DNA from: an uncultured beta proteobacterium
Lineage (GTDB): Bacteria; Pseudomonadota; Gammaproteobacteria; Burkholderiales; Burkholderiaceae_C
DNA length: 35,436 nucleotides
Reading direction: 5' to 3'
Assembly: GCA_903909815.1 (NCBI GenBank)
Contig: CAIVXG010000118.1
Location: forward strand, 1-35,436
Every line of letters begins with the position of its first letter. The first letter of the stretch is position 1. Made by a program: the position numbers and the translations under genes. The notes beneath the pieces are model-generated. The model had not been told where the DNA came from. It did not search any database and saw nothing but the letters and a program-made list of their open reading frames with translations. Positions 7,660-16,164 of the stretch are shown here, piece after piece.

Positions 7660-9843
7660 TCAGAGGGTGGCTAGCGCGGCGCGCACTTCGCCCACGCTCA
7701 ATACTTCCGACAAAAGCACAGGCGCATGACCACTCTGGTACAGCACGTACACCGGCACGCCGTTGCGTCCCAAGGCACCCAGCGCCGCCGTGATGTCGGG
7801 GTCGCGCCGAGTCCAGTCGGCGCGCAGCAGTTGCACTTTTCGGGCGTCGATGTCGCGCAGCAATTCGGCATCGGCCAGCGTCGACTTCTTGTTGTACTGG
7901 CAGGTCACGCACCAGGCTGCGGTGAAGTCGACAAAGACCGGTTTCCCGGTCGCCAGAAGCTGTTCGACCTTGCCTGGAGCCCATGCCTGCCAGCGCTCGT
8001 TCGCCTGCGCCGCAGCCTGGGGCGACTGCGTCAGTCTCCCCACGTTGGACCCCAGCCCCGAGGCCAGCAGCGCCAATGTGGAGAGCGATACCAACGCCAG
8101 TGCGAGCCGGCTTTTGCCCTTGAGCGTGAGCGACCACACGACCGCGCTCAAGCCCACGAGCAGGGCCAGTAGCGCGCCTGCGCCGTCAATGCCGCTTTGC
8201 TGTCCCAAGACCCATACCAGCCACACCACGGTGGCAAACATGGGAAAGGCCATGAGCTTGCGGAAGGTGTCCATCCAGGCGCCCGGGCGCGGCAGCGCGC
8301 GTGCCACCGCGGGCACAAAACTGGCGGCCAGGTAGGGAAGGGCCATGCCCAGTCCCAGCGTGGCAAACACCAGCAGCGCCTGCACTGCCGGCAAGCCCAC
8401 GGCCAGTCCCAGCGACGCGCCCATGAAGGGTGCGGTGCAGGGCGAGGCGATGGCCACGGCCAGAACGCCGGTGAGCAGGGCGTCCAGCACCGGGTGTTTG
8501 GCCTGCATCGATGCCACCGAAGTGGGCAGCATCTGGCCGAATTCAAACATCCCGGACAGGTTCAAGCCCAGCAACGTGAACAGCGACGCCATCGCGGCCA
8601 CGACCCAGGGGTTCTGCAGCTGGAAGCCCCAGCCCAGGCTCTCGCCCGCTGCGCGCAGCGCCAGCATCAGCGCACCCAGCGCAACAAAGCTCAGCACCAC
8701 GCCCAGGCTGTACGCCATGCCGCTGATGCGGTGGCGCCGGTGGTCGTTGGCGTGCTGCGCAAAGTTGACGAGCTTGATCGCGAGCACCGGGAACACGCAG
8801 GGCATGAGGTTCAGGATCAGGCCGCCAAACAGCGCACCTGCCAGCGCCAGCCAGAAGCTCACGGGTGCGGCTGTATGGGTCATGGCTGAGGTCGCGCCCG
8901 GCGCGCCTGACAGCGGTTGCGCCGAATTGGGTGGGTTTGATGTCGGCGGCACGGGCGCAGCGAGCGTGCCGCCAAGAGACGCTTGCGCAGGCCATGGGCC
9001 GTTGACCGGCAATTCGAGCCGATAAGCCGCGCCGTTCCAAGCCAGTACCACCGGCATCATGGCCGGACTGTTCAGGCGCTGCGCCGACAAAGGAATGCTG
9101 GCGTTCCAGTTGTTGCCATTCCATTTCTGCACCGGTGTGGCTGAGGTTTCAATCACCTCGGATGTTTCCGGAAATACTTCCAGCGTCTTGCCCTGCCAGG
9201 CGGGTGGCAGCCCCGCCACGGTCAGTCTCAAGGCATCGCCTTCGATGCGGATGCCGTTGGTCGCGGTCGCTGGCAATGCCTGCGGCTGTGCCTTCAGCGC
9301 TGCGTCAAAGGCCGCCCCGTTGATGGCGGTCGAGCCCTGGATGGGGATGGAAAGCGAGAAGTCGCCCTCCTGCGGCACGCACTCCTTGCGACACACGAGC
9401 CAGGAGGCGTGGAGTTTGACCTCGATCGCGCTGGACAGCAGAGCCGGTTTGAATGCGGGCGTGATGGTCAGCGGCACCGGCAGCAACACCTTGTTGTCGT
9501 AGCCGAAATTAGCCAGAGTCCCAAGAGAAATCTTCTTTGGTACCGGCCAGGCGATCTCGCCCGCCGTCACGCCCGCGGGCAGGGTCCACTGCAAAGACGT
9601 GGGCAGTCCCGAGTCGCCCGAGTTCTTCCAGTAGGTGTGCCAATCTGGTTGGTGTGCGAGTTGCAGACCCACCCATACCGTTTTGCCTGCGTCCGCCCCC
9701 TCCGGCGCATGTGCCATCAACTCGGCGCGGACCTGTTCCGTGGTGATGATCGTTGCTGCTGCCCTTGCGGCTAGCAGCTGTGCCATAGCGGGTGTCTGAA
9801 ACAGGACCAGAGCCGCGAAAACGGTGGCAATGAGTCGTTGCAT
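7660..9843 (-). CDS. dsbD: Thiol:disulfide interchange protein, DsbD/ScsB type
   Basis: This inner-membrane protein carries electrons from cytoplasmic thioredoxin to periplasmic thiol proteins. The 727-residue product has a signal peptide (about 1-21, ending AMAQ). The periplasmic N-terminal domain has a CRKEC pair (C151, C155). The membrane domain (about 330-600, around eight hydrophobic segments) carries the cysteines C349 (in MPCVFPVL) and C469 (in SPCTAPF). The C-terminal thioredoxin-like domain has CVTC (C645, C648). The N-terminal pair resembles ScsB-type proteins more than classic DsbD, so the symbol is a best guess. ATG 9843 is chosen for its signal peptide; an in-frame ATG at 9975 would add 44 residues that are only the translation of a dispersed repeat. 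dbpA lies upstream and hemE downstream. Confidence 0.9.
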   Translation of the reverse strand: MQRLIATVFAALVLFQTPAMAQLLAARAAATIITTEQVRAELMAHAPEGADAGKTVWVGLQLAHQPDWHTYWKNSGDSGLPTSLQWTLPAGVTAGEIAWPVPKKISLGTLANFGYDNKVLLPVPLTITPAFKPALLSSAIEVKLHASWLVCRKECVPQEGDFSLSIPIQGSTAINGAAFDAALKAQPQALPATATNGIRIEGDALRLTVAGLPPAWQGKTLEVFPETSEVIETSATPVQKWNGNNWNASIPLSAQRLNSPAMMPVVLAWNGAAYRLELPVNGPWPAQASLGGTLAAPVPPTSNPPNSAQPLSGAPGATSAMTHTAAPVSFWLALAGALFGGLILNLMPCVFPVLAIKLVNFAQHANDHRRHRISGMAYSLGVVLSFVALGALMLALRAAGESLGWGFQLQNPWVVAAMASLFTLLGLNLSGMFEFGQMLPTSVASMQAKHPVLDALLTGVLAVAIASPCTAPFMGASLGLAVGLPAVQALLVFATLGLGMALPYLAASFVPAVARALPRPGAWMDTFRKLMAFPMFATVVWLVWVLGQQSGIDGAGALLALLVGLSAVVWSLTLKGKSRLALALVSLSTLALLASGLGSNVGRLTQSPQAAAQANERWQAWAPGKVEQLLATGKPVFVDFTAAWCVTCQYNKKSTLADAELLRDIDARKVQLLRADWTRRDPDITAALGALGRNGVPVYVLYQSGHAPVLLSEVLSVGEVRAALATL

Positions 9844-9854
9844 TCGACGTGCAG

Positions 9855-9947
9855 CGTCACTGCGAGGCCGATGGCCGTGGCAGTCCATGATTTCTCTGGT
9901 TGCGCTCCACCATGGATTGCCGCGTCGCGTGGCTCCTCGCAATGACG
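9855..9947. repeat. Dispersed palindromic repeat, copy 1
   Basis: About 93 bases between dbpA and the DsbD-like gene. The left end CGTCACTGCGAGG matches the inverted right end CCTCGCAATGACG with one change, and the inner part holds CCACCATGGATTGCCGCG. The left half is more diverged than the right half. Read through in frame, it gives the false N-terminal extension of the gene below. Confidence 0.85.
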
Positions 9948-10022
9948 GCTCGGGCTGGGGAAAAAAATGTTTCATGGCAAAGTAGGAGCGTGGGTTGGGT
10001 TCGAAGTTCCCTGTGCTGGAGT

Positions 10023-11435
10023 TCAGTCGGACTCGCCGCCCTGCAGCAGCCTCACACGCACGCTCTTGCCCTTGACCTTGCCGTCGGAGAGCTTTTGCAC
10101 GGCCTTGGCAGCGATGCGGGAGTCCACCGCGACGTAGGTGGAGAACTCGTTCACGTTGATCTTTCCGACCTGCTCGCGCGTGAAGCCGGCGTCACCGGTG
10201 AGGGCTCCCAACACGTCGCCGGCGCGGATTTTTTCCTTGCGCCCGCCCACTAGTTGCAGCGTGGCCATGGGCGGCAGCAGCGGCTGGGAACTGGCCGGCG
10301 TGAGCTCGTCCAGCTTGTGCCACTCGGATTCACGCCCCTGAAGTTGTTCGATCTTGCCCACGCTGCCCATCTCGTCCATGCTGACCAGGCTCAGTGCCCA
10401 ACCTTCCTGGTCCACGCGTCCGGTGCGGCCGATGCGGTGGATGTGGATCTCGGGGTCGGGCGTCACGTCCACGTTGATCACGGCTTCGAGTTGAGCGATG
10501 TCCAGGCCGCGCGACGCGACGTCGGTGGCCACCAGCACGGAGCAGCTGCGGTTGCCGAACTGCACCAGCACCTGATCGCGCTCGCGCTGCTCCAGTTCAC
10601 CGTACAAGGCAAGGGCCACGAAGCCCTGCGACTGCAGCAGCTTCACCAGGTCGCGGCACTGCTGTTTGGTGTTGCAAAAGGCGAGCGTGCTCACCGGTCG
10701 GAAGTGGTTCAACAGCAGGCTCACCGCCTGCAGCCGCTCGCTCTTCTTGACCTCGTACCAGCGCTGGCGGATCTTGCCTTCCTCGTGCTGGGCCTGCACG
10801 CTGATGCGTTGTGGCGCGCGCATGAACTGCTGGCTGATCTTGGCAATGCCTTCCGGGTAGGTGGCCGAGAACAACAGGGTCTGGCGCTCCTTCGGGCACT
10901 GCTTGGCGACCTTGGCGATGTCGTCGAAAAAGCCCATGTCCAGCATGCGGTCGGCTTCGTCCAGTACCAGCGTATTGAGCGCCTCCAGATTCAGATAGCC
11001 GCGCTCCAAGTGATCCATGATGCGGCCGGGCGTTCCCACCACGATGTGCGCGCCATGCGCCAGGCTGGCGATCTGGCCGCGCAGCGCCACGCCGCCGCAC
11101 AGCGTGACCACCTTGATGTTTTCTTCGGCGCGCGCCAGACGACGGATTTCGGTGCAGACCTGATCGGCGAGCTCGCGCGTCGGGCACAGCACCATCGCTT
11201 GCACGGCAAAGCGCCGTGGATTGAGCCGGTCCAGCAGCGCCAGGGCAAAGGCGGCGGTCTTGCCGCTGCCGGTTTTGGCCTGGGCGATCAGGTCTTGCCC
11301 GGACAGCGCCGCTGGCAGGCAGGCCGCCTGAATCGGGGTCATGGCGAGGTAGCCGAGCTGCTGCAGGTTGGCAAGCGTCGCGGGCTTGAGTGGCAGGCGG
11401 GCGAAATCGGAAGCGGCTTGGGGAAGGGAAGTCAT
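10023..11435 (-). CDS. dbpA: ATP-dependent RNA helicase DbpA
   Basis: DbpA is a DEAD-box helicase that acts on 23S rRNA during assembly of the 50S subunit. The 470-residue product has the Q motif region (about 10-40), Walker A AKTGSGKT (53-60), PTRELA, the GG and TPGR motifs, DEAD (159-162) and SAT (190-192). The second lobe has ATDVASRGLDI and HRIGRTGR. The C-terminal domain (about 395-470), with VGGRKEKIRAGDVLGALTG and IGKINV-like sequence, is the RNA-binding domain that targets DbpA to the hairpin 92 region of 23S rRNA and separates it from RhlE-type proteins. It is divergent from pckG and shares with it a 160-base intergenic region that holds a perfect dyad. Confidence 0.94.
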   Translation of the reverse strand: MTSLPQAASDFARLPLKPATLANLQQLGYLAMTPIQAACLPAALSGQDLIAQAKTGSGKTAAFALALLDRLNPRRFAVQAMVLCPTRELADQVCTEIRRLARAEENIKVVTLCGGVALRGQIASLAHGAHIVVGTPGRIMDHLERGYLNLEALNTLVLDEADRMLDMGFFDDIAKVAKQCPKERQTLLFSATYPEGIAKISQQFMRAPQRISVQAQHEEGKIRQRWYEVKKSERLQAVSLLLNHFRPVSTLAFCNTKQQCRDLVKLLQSQGFVALALYGELEQRERDQVLVQFGNRSCSVLVATDVASRGLDIAQLEAVINVDVTPDPEIHIHRIGRTGRVDQEGWALSLVSMDEMGSVGKIEQLQGRESEWHKLDELTPASSQPLLPPMATLQLVGGRKEKIRAGDVLGALTGDAGFTREQVGKINVNEFSTYVAVDSRIAAKAVQKLSDGKVKGKSVRVRLLQGGESD

Positions 11436-11502
11436 GCCCGATTATCGGCATCGGCGGCAATGCCCTTGGTATCGATCCATTTTCAAGCTCGCATGCAAAC
11501 AT

Positions 11503-11529
11503 AACATCATGCAAGTTTTGCATGATGTT
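11503..11529. promoter_or_regulatory. Perfect 12+12 bp dyad between dbpA and pckG (candidate operator)
   Basis: AACATCATGCAA (11503-11514) and TTGCATGATGTT (11518-11529) are exact inverted arms around GTT. A further ATGCAA half-site in direct orientation lies 16 bp to the left (11493-11498). The dyad centre is about 80 bases from both divergent start codons. No T-run follows on either strand, so an operator is more likely than a terminator. The binding protein is unknown. Confidence 0.65.
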
Positions 11530-11595
11530 CTATGGTAACTGCAAGGTAACCCTGTCCATCGTTCCATAGAATCGCCGCAAAGGAACTTTCAAACC

Positions 11596-13485
11596 ATGAA
11601 CTCACCCACCCTGCAGGGCTTGAACCTGCGCGCCCCGGATTACGTCAAAAACCCTCGCTTGCTGGCCTGGGTCGCCGACATGGCGGCACTGTGCAAGCCC
11701 GAACAGATCCAATGGTGTGACGGCAGCGACGAGGAATATCACAGGCTTTGCCAGTTGCTGGTGGATGCAGGGGTCTTTGTCAAACTCAATCCGCACAAGC
11801 GCCCAGGCAGCTTTCTGGCCTGTTCCGACCCTTCGGATGTGGCGCGCGTGGAAGACCGCACCTACATGTGCCCAGCGAGCAAGGAAGACGCGGGTCCTAC
11901 CAACAACTGGATGGCACCTGCCGAGATGCGCGCGCTGCTGCAGACGGGACAGGCTGACGGCACGCCTGCGCTGTTTGACGGCTGCATGAAAGGCCGCACC
12001 ATGTACGTCGTTCCCTTCAGCATGGGCCCGTTGGGTTCGCACATTTCGCATATCGGCGTCGAACTCTCCGACAGCGCCTATGTGGCCGTGAACATGAAGA
12101 TCATGACCCGCATGGGCCGTGCCGTGTACGACGTGATGGGACAAGATGGACATTTCGTGCCCTGCGTTCACACCGTCGGCGCGCCGCTGCAAAGTGGCCA
12201 GGCCGACGTGAAGTGGCCCTGCAACAAGACCAAATACATCGTGCACTACCCCGAGACCCAGGAGATCTGGTCCTACGGTTCGGGCTACGGCGGCAATGCG
12301 CTGCTGGGCAAGAAGTGCTTTGCACTGCGTATCGCCAGCAACATGGGCCGCGATCAGGGTTGGCTGGCAGAGCACATGCTGATCCTGGGCGTGACCAACC
12401 CGCAAGGCAAGAAGTACCACATCGCTGCCGCTTTCCCCAGCGCTTGCGGGAAAACCAATTTCTCCATGCTGGTGCCGCCCGAGGGCTTCCCCGGCTGGAA
12501 GGTCACGACCATCGGCGACGACATCGCCTGGATCAAACCCCACACCGACGGCCGGCTCTACGCCATCAACCCGGAGGCGGGCTACTTCGGCGTTGCGCCC
12601 GGCACCAATACCCACACCAACCCCAACTGCATGGCCAGCCTGAACCGCGATGTGATCTTCACCAACGTGGCGCTGACCGACGACGGCGATGTCTGGTGGG
12701 AGGGCTTGAGCGAGGCGCCGGCGCACTGCGTCGATTGGCAGGGCAAGGACTGGACGCCGGCGATATCGGCGGCCAATGCGGTCGACGGCAAACCCAAGCC
12801 TGCTGCCCACCCTAACTCCCGCTTCACCGTGGCCGCCACCAACAATCCGGTGCTGGACCGAGACTGGGATGACGCCAACGGCGTGGCGATCGACGCCTTC
12901 ATTTTCGGCGGCCGCCGCTCCACCACGGTGCCGTTGGTGACGCAGGCGCGCAACTGGATGGAAGGCGTCTACATGGCCGCCACCATGGGCAGCGAAACCA
13001 CGGCCGCGATGGTAGGGGCGCAGGGCGTGGTGCGGCGCGATCCGTTCGCGATGCTGCCGTTTTGCGGCTACAACATGAGCGACTATTTCCAGCATTGGCT
13101 GGACATGGAGCACAGGCTGGAAAGCCTGGGCCACACCTTGCCCAGGATCTTCTGTGTCAACTGGTTCAGGAAGGGTGAGGACGGCAAGTTCGTCTGGCCT
13201 GGCTACGGCGAAAACATGCGCGCCCTCAAGTGGATGATCGACTGCATCGAAGGCCAGGCGAAGGGTGAGGACAACCTCTTCGGCATCAGTCCAAGCTATG
13301 AGGAAATCACCTGGAACGGCCTGGACTTCTCGCGCGAACAATTCCACAGCGTGAGCCATGTCGACCCTGCAGCGTGGCAGCAGGAACTGGCGCTGCACGG
13401 CGAGTTGTTCCAGCAACTGGCGCACCACCTGCCGCAGGAACTTTTGGACACACGCGAGCGCATGCTGAAGCGGTTAGCTGGTTAA
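11596..13485 (+). CDS. pckG: Phosphoenolpyruvate carboxykinase (GTP)
   Basis: This enzyme converts oxaloacetate and GTP to phosphoenolpyruvate, GDP and CO2, the entry step of gluconeogenesis from organic acids. The 629-residue length fits the GTP-dependent family. Visible motifs are the substrate-binding region with [19 protein letters not shown] (about 87-105), the P-loop [10 protein letters not shown] (281-290) with the reactive Cys at 284, the metal-binding GDDIAWI region and the later nucleotide-binding [15 protein letters not shown] 11596 has AAGGAA at 11580-11585. The gene stands alone on its strand; downstream is a dispersed repeat. The dyad at 11503-11529 suggests transcriptional control. 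A 608-codon frame lies fully antisense to it but is a codon-bias shadow. Confidence 0.97.
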   Translation: MNSPTLQGLNLRAPDYVKNPRLLAWVADMAALCKPEQIQWCDGSDEEYHRLCQLLVDAGVFVKLNPHKRPGSFLACSDPSDVARVEDRTYMCPASKEDAGPTNNWMAPAEMRALLQTGQADGTPALFDGCMKGRTMYVVPFSMGPLGSHISHIGVELSDSAYVAVNMKIMTRMGRAVYDVMGQDGHFVPCVHTVGAPLQSGQADVKWPCNKTKYIVHYPETQEIWSYGSGYGGNALLGKKCFALRIASNMGRDQGWLAEHMLILGVTNPQGKKYHIAAAFPSACGKTNFSMLVPPEGFPGWKVTTIGDDIAWIKPHTDGRLYAINPEAGYFGVAPGTNTHTNPNCMASLNRDVIFTNVALTDDGDVWWEGLSEAPAHCVDWQGKDWTPAISAANAVDGKPKPAAHPNSRFTVAATNNPVLDRDWDDANGVAIDAFIFGGRRSTTVPLVTQARNWMEGVYMAATMGSETTAAMVGAQGVVRRDPFAMLPFCGYNMSDYFQHWLDMEHRLESLGHTLPRIFCVNWFRKGEDGKFVWPGYGENMRALKWMIDCIEGQAKGEDNLFGISPSYEEITWNGLDFSREQFHSVSHVDPAAWQQELALHGELFQQLAHHLPQELLDTRERMLKRLAG

Positions 13486-13495
13486 GAGAACTGTC

Positions 13496-13519
13496 GGGTC
13501 AGCCCGTGAAGGCTGATCC
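13496..13519 (+). terminator. Possible terminator hairpin after pckG
   Basis: GGGTCAGCC (13496-13504) and GGCTGATCC (13511-13519) form a 9-bp stem with one G:U pair and a 6-base loop, 10 bases after the pckG stop. No T-run follows, so intrinsic termination is uncertain. Confidence 0.35.
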
Positions 13520-13536
13520 AACGTACGAACCTGTAT

Positions 13537-13622
13537 CGTCATTGCGCGCGTAGCGCGGCAATCCAGGCTTACGCAAGCGCTCCACCATGGACTGCCACGT
13601 CGCTCTGCTGCGCGCAGTGACG
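13537..13622. repeat. Dispersed palindromic repeat, copy 2
   Basis: About 86 bases between pckG and the phosphoesterase gene, starting CGTCATTGCGCGCG and ending GCGCAGTGACG. The centre reads CGCTCCACCATGGACTGCC. It has drifted from copies 3 and 4, mainly in the right half. Confidence 0.85.
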
Positions 13623-13668
13623 AGGGTGTGCCTTTGGCATTGCAATCACGGCATAGACTCTGGGCACG

Positions 13669-14508
13669 ATGAAAATTCAGCTCCTGTCCGACCTGCACCT
13701 CGAAGCGCATCCGCAATTCAGTCCTACACCGGCAAGCGGCGCGGATGTGCTGGTGCTGGCCGGTGACATCGGCTCCTATCAGGCGGGGTCGCTGCTGGGG
13801 CCGTTCACGGCCGAGGCCGACTTTGGCCTGTCGCGCTTCTCGCCTTTGCCGCAATACGCTGCCTGGCCCACACCCGTGCTGTTCGTGCCCGGCAACCATG
13901 AGTACGATGGTCTGGACTTTGACCTGGCCCACATCCGTTTGCGCGAGGTGTGCGCTCGGTTGGGCATCATCTGGTTGGAGCGGGAAGTGGTGGTGCTGCA
14001 GGGCGTGCGCTTTGTCGGCACCACGCTGTGGAGCGACTTTGAGGCGCTGATAAGCCCTGAAGACAGCATCGGTGAGGCGTTGAAGCAGCGCGACAAAGCG
14101 TTTCGAGCTGCGAACTTCTATCTGCGCAAGAACCACAGCCTGAAGCACGGGGAACCGCTCCTGGCGGAGGCGGTACGCGAGCAAGCGCTGGTGTGCCAGC
14201 AGTGGCTGCGAGCGGCTTTGGCTCAAACCTTTGACGCAGCCACCGTGGTCGTGACGCACTTTGCGCCCAGCCTGCAAAGCGCCGACCCGCGCTACGGCGT
14301 GACCCCAGGAACGGCCGGCTTTTGCAATGCGCTCGACGATCTGCCACCCTTGGCCACGCTCTGGCTGCACGGGCATCTGCATGCGCCCAGCGACTATCTG
14401 CATGGTGGCGCCAGCGGCCGCGCCTGCCGCGTGGTGGCGAACCCGCTGGGTTATGCGCGCAAGCAGGAGCAGGGCAGGTTCAAGCCCGCTGCCTGTATTG
14501 AAATCTGA
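13669..14508 (+). CDS. Calcineurin-like metallophosphoesterase
   Basis: A 279-residue cytoplasmic protein of the calcineurin-like phosphoesterase superfamily. All the metal-binding motifs are visible: SDLHLE with D8 and H10, GDI (32-34), GNHE (75-78), THFAP with H197 and GHLH (235-238). Such proteins use a two-metal centre to hydrolyse phosphomono- or diesters, but the substrate cannot be read from the sequence. The family includes nucleases, cyclic-nucleotide phosphodiesterases and protein phosphatases. It is followed by uspA on the same strand, but an FNR-type promoter that begins just after the stop codon suggests that the two are not one unit. ATG 13669 immediately precedes the first conserved strand. 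Confidence 0.9.
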   Translation: MKIQLLSDLHLEAHPQFSPTPASGADVLVLAGDIGSYQAGSLLGPFTAEADFGLSRFSPLPQYAAWPTPVLFVPGNHEYDGLDFDLAHIRLREVCARLGIIWLEREVVVLQGVRFVGTTLWSDFEALISPEDSIGEALKQRDKAFRAANFYLRKNHSLKHGEPLLAEAVREQALVCQQWLRAALAQTFDAATVVVTHFAPSLQSADPRYGVTPGTAGFCNALDDLPPLATLWLHGHLHAPSDYLHGGASGRACRVVANPLGYARKQEQGRFKPAACIEI

Positions 14509-14509
14509 C

Positions 14510-14551
14510 TTGACAAGGCTCAATCGGGTGGGTCGCGAGCGGGCCTAAACT
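14510..14551 (+). promoter_or_regulatory. FNR/ANR-type class II promoter of uspA
   Basis: TTGACAAGGCTCAA (14510-14523) matches the FNR/ANR consensus TTGAY-N4-RTCAA at nine of ten defined positions. The sequence TAAACT (14546-14551) lies exactly 22 bases downstream, which is the gap between an FNR box centred at -41.5 and the -10 hexamer. The predicted start of transcription is near 14558, about 25 bases before the uspA ATG. No good -35 hexamer at normal spacing is present, as expected for an activator-dependent promoter. Confidence 0.65.
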
Positions 14552-14582
14552 GCATCCATACTGCAACTCATGGGGGCTTGTC

Positions 14583-15005
14583 ATGAAGATTCTTCTGGCC
14601 GTGGACGGCAGCAAATACACCAAGAAAATGCTGGCCTATCTGGGCCTGCATCCCGAGTTGTTCAGTGCGAGCAACGACTACACGGTTTTCAACGCGCAGC
14701 TTCCCATGCCGGCCTGGGCCAGTGCCGCCGTGGGAGTTGCTGCGCTGAAAGATTTCCACGCGCAAGACGCTGAAAAGGTGATTGCGCCGGTGTGCAAGTT
14801 TCTGACCCGCCACGGCATTGATGCCAAGAGCGCCTGGAAGATGGGCGTCGCAGGCCCGGTCATCGCCAAGTTTTCAGAAGCGGGAAAATTCGACCTGCTG
14901 CTGCTGGGCTCGCACGGTCACGGCGCCCTGGGCAACCTGGTGATGGGTTCGGTGGCGACACAGGTGCTGGCCCGTTGCAAGACGCCCGTGTTACTGGTCA
15001 GATAG
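14583..15005 (+). CDS. Universal stress protein UspA family
   Basis: A single-domain universal stress protein of 140 residues. The ATP-binding motif G-2x-G-9x-G-S is present as GSHGHGALGNLVMGS (109-123), and the first strand MKILLAVDGS carries the conserved Asp. This type is therefore likely to bind ATP. Proteins of this family help survival under growth arrest or oxygen limitation, and several in pseudomonads and Burkholderiales are known to be controlled by ANR/FNR regulators, which agrees with the promoter upstream. A G-rich ribosome site lies just before ATG 14583. The gene is convergent with argP, with dispersed repeat copy 3 between them. Confidence 0.93.
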   Translation: MKILLAVDGSKYTKKMLAYLGLHPELFSASNDYTVFNAQLPMPAWASAAVGVAALKDFHAQDAEKVIAPVCKFLTRHGIDAKSAWKMGVAGPVIAKFSEAGKFDLLLLGSHGHGALGNLVMGSVATQVLARCKTPVLLVR

Positions 15006-15030
15006 CCCCTAATGACTGTGGCGGATATCT

Positions 15031-15117
15031 CGTCATTGCGAGCGCAGCGCGGCAATCCATTGTGGGTGACTGCAACAGGGGGCATGGATTGCCGCGGCCT
15101 GCGGCCTCGCAATGACG
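15031..15117. repeat. Dispersed palindromic repeat, copy 3
   Basis: About 87 bases between the convergent uspA and argP genes. The ends are CGTCATTGCGAG and CTCGCAATGACG, perfect inverted 12-mers, and inner arms GCGCGGCAATCCAT and ATGGATTGCCGCG also pair. The RNA from either strand would form a long hairpin, so the copy may also serve as a transcription end for both genes. Confidence 0.9.
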
Positions 15118-15135
15118 GATTCCACGGGCCAGTCC

Positions 15136-16047
15136 TTAACTGATAAGGGAAGTCCGAGCCGCATTCATCAGCGCCGCGCTGAGTGCATCCAGCACGGCTG
15201 ACTCCAGATTCCAGCAGTGCCAGTACAGCGCCACCGCCAGCGTATGGTGCGGCGCGATGTTCACCAGCAGGCCCTGCTCCAGCAGGCCGCGCACCAGCAG
15301 TTCGGGCACGACGCTTGCACCCCAACCGGCCAGCACCGCTCGCACCTGCGCCTCGGAGCTGGGAACAAAAGACTGGTGTAGACTGACCTGCTTGAGGCCG
15401 ATGGCGCGGCTCACGAACTCCACTTGCAAATCGTCCTTGCGGTTGAACGCCAGAAACGGCAGTTCGCGAAAGTTGCGCGGCGTGAGCCCCTCGGGACAAT
15501 GCGTTTGCGCGTAGGTCGGAGCGGCCACGGCGATGTAATTCATGGCGCCCAATGCACAGACCTTGCAACCCCGCAGCGCCTTCTTCAAAGTGGTGACGCA
15601 ACCCAGCACCTGGCCCGAGCGCAGCCACTCGTGGGTGAAGTCTTGGTCGTCGGTGATGATCTCCATGGGCTGACGCGCCAGGGCCAAACCCGTCAGCGCC
15701 GGCAGGGCCCAGGTAGCGATGCTGTCGGCGTTGATGGCGATGGAGATGCGTTCTTCGTCGCTGCTGCCGCCAGTGGAACTGGGTGCCAACTCCTGCAGAT
15801 CCCGCTCCAGATCGGCGCGCAACAGGCGCATCATCTTGGTGTGCTTGAGCAGCAGTTGCCCAGCCGCCGTGGCCTTGAGTGGTCGGCTGCGCACGATCAG
15901 CACCGTCCCCACCTGAGCCTCCAGCACACGCAGCCGCTGCGACACAGCCGACTGCGTCACGCACAAGCGTTGAGCGGCCCGCTCGAAGCCGCCCTCTTCC
16001 ACGATGGCGGCCAGGCATTCGAGGGCGTCGGGGTCAAAAGTGCTCAT
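15136..16047 (-). CDS. argP: LysR-family regulator, ArgP/IciA type
   Basis: A 303-residue LysR-type regulator. The winged helix-turn-helix lies at about 8-65, with the pattern GGFERAAQRL..TQSAVSQRLRVLEAQ typical of the ArgP (IciA, LysG) subgroup. The effector-binding domain follows (about 90-300) with conserved segments such as INADSIATWALPAL and DQDFTHEWLRSGQVLGCVT. ArgP proteins sense lysine or arginine and control amino-acid export and synthesis. Its best-known target, a LysE/ArgO exporter, is usually divergent from it; here the neighbours are uspA (convergent) and ilvA (upstream, same strand), so the target is not adjacent on either side. The gene is bounded on both sides by copies of the dispersed repeat. 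Confidence 0.9.
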   Translation of the reverse strand: MSTFDPDALECLAAIVEEGGFERAAQRLCVTQSAVSQRLRVLEAQVGTVLIVRSRPLKATAAGQLLLKHTKMMRLLRADLERDLQELAPSSTGGSSDEERISIAINADSIATWALPALTGLALARQPMEIITDDQDFTHEWLRSGQVLGCVTTLKKALRGCKVCALGAMNYIAVAAPTYAQTHCPEGLTPRNFRELPFLAFNRKDDLQVEFVSRAIGLKQVSLHQSFVPSSEAQVRAVLAGWGASVVPELLVRGLLEQGLLVNIAPHHTLAVALYWHCWNLESAVLDALSAALMNAARTSLIS

Positions 16048-16060
16048 CGCATTTCTTTCC

Positions 16061-16146
16061 CGTCATTTCGAGGAGCGAAGCGACGCGGCAATCCATGGTG
16101 GAGCACCACTTCGGGTATGGATTGCCGCGCTTCGCTCGCAATGACG
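16061..16146. repeat. Dispersed palindromic repeat, copy 4
   Basis: About 86 bases between argP and ilvA, starting CGTCATTTCGAGGAGCG and ending GCTCGCAATGACG. The inner arms GCGGCAATCCATG and ATGGATTGCCGCG form a good inverted repeat. It begins 13 bases upstream of the argP start codon and so must lie in the argP promoter or leader. Confidence 0.9.
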
Positions 16147-16164
16147 CGAATGACGCTTGCCACG

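Noticed and set aside
9844-9975. N-terminal extension of the DsbD-like protein from ATG 9975
   Set aside because: The extra 44 residues are the translation of dispersed repeat copy 1, and they would hide the clear signal peptide that starts at 9843.
9985-10030. GGTTCGAA sequence resembling a tRNA T-loop
   Set aside because: No acceptor, D or anticodon stem could be built around it.
11602-13428. A 608-codon open frame antisense to pckG
   Set aside because: It lies fully inside pckG, has no recognisable domain and a His/Arg/Gly/Val-rich composition typical of antisense frames in GC-rich genes. pckG itself is certain.
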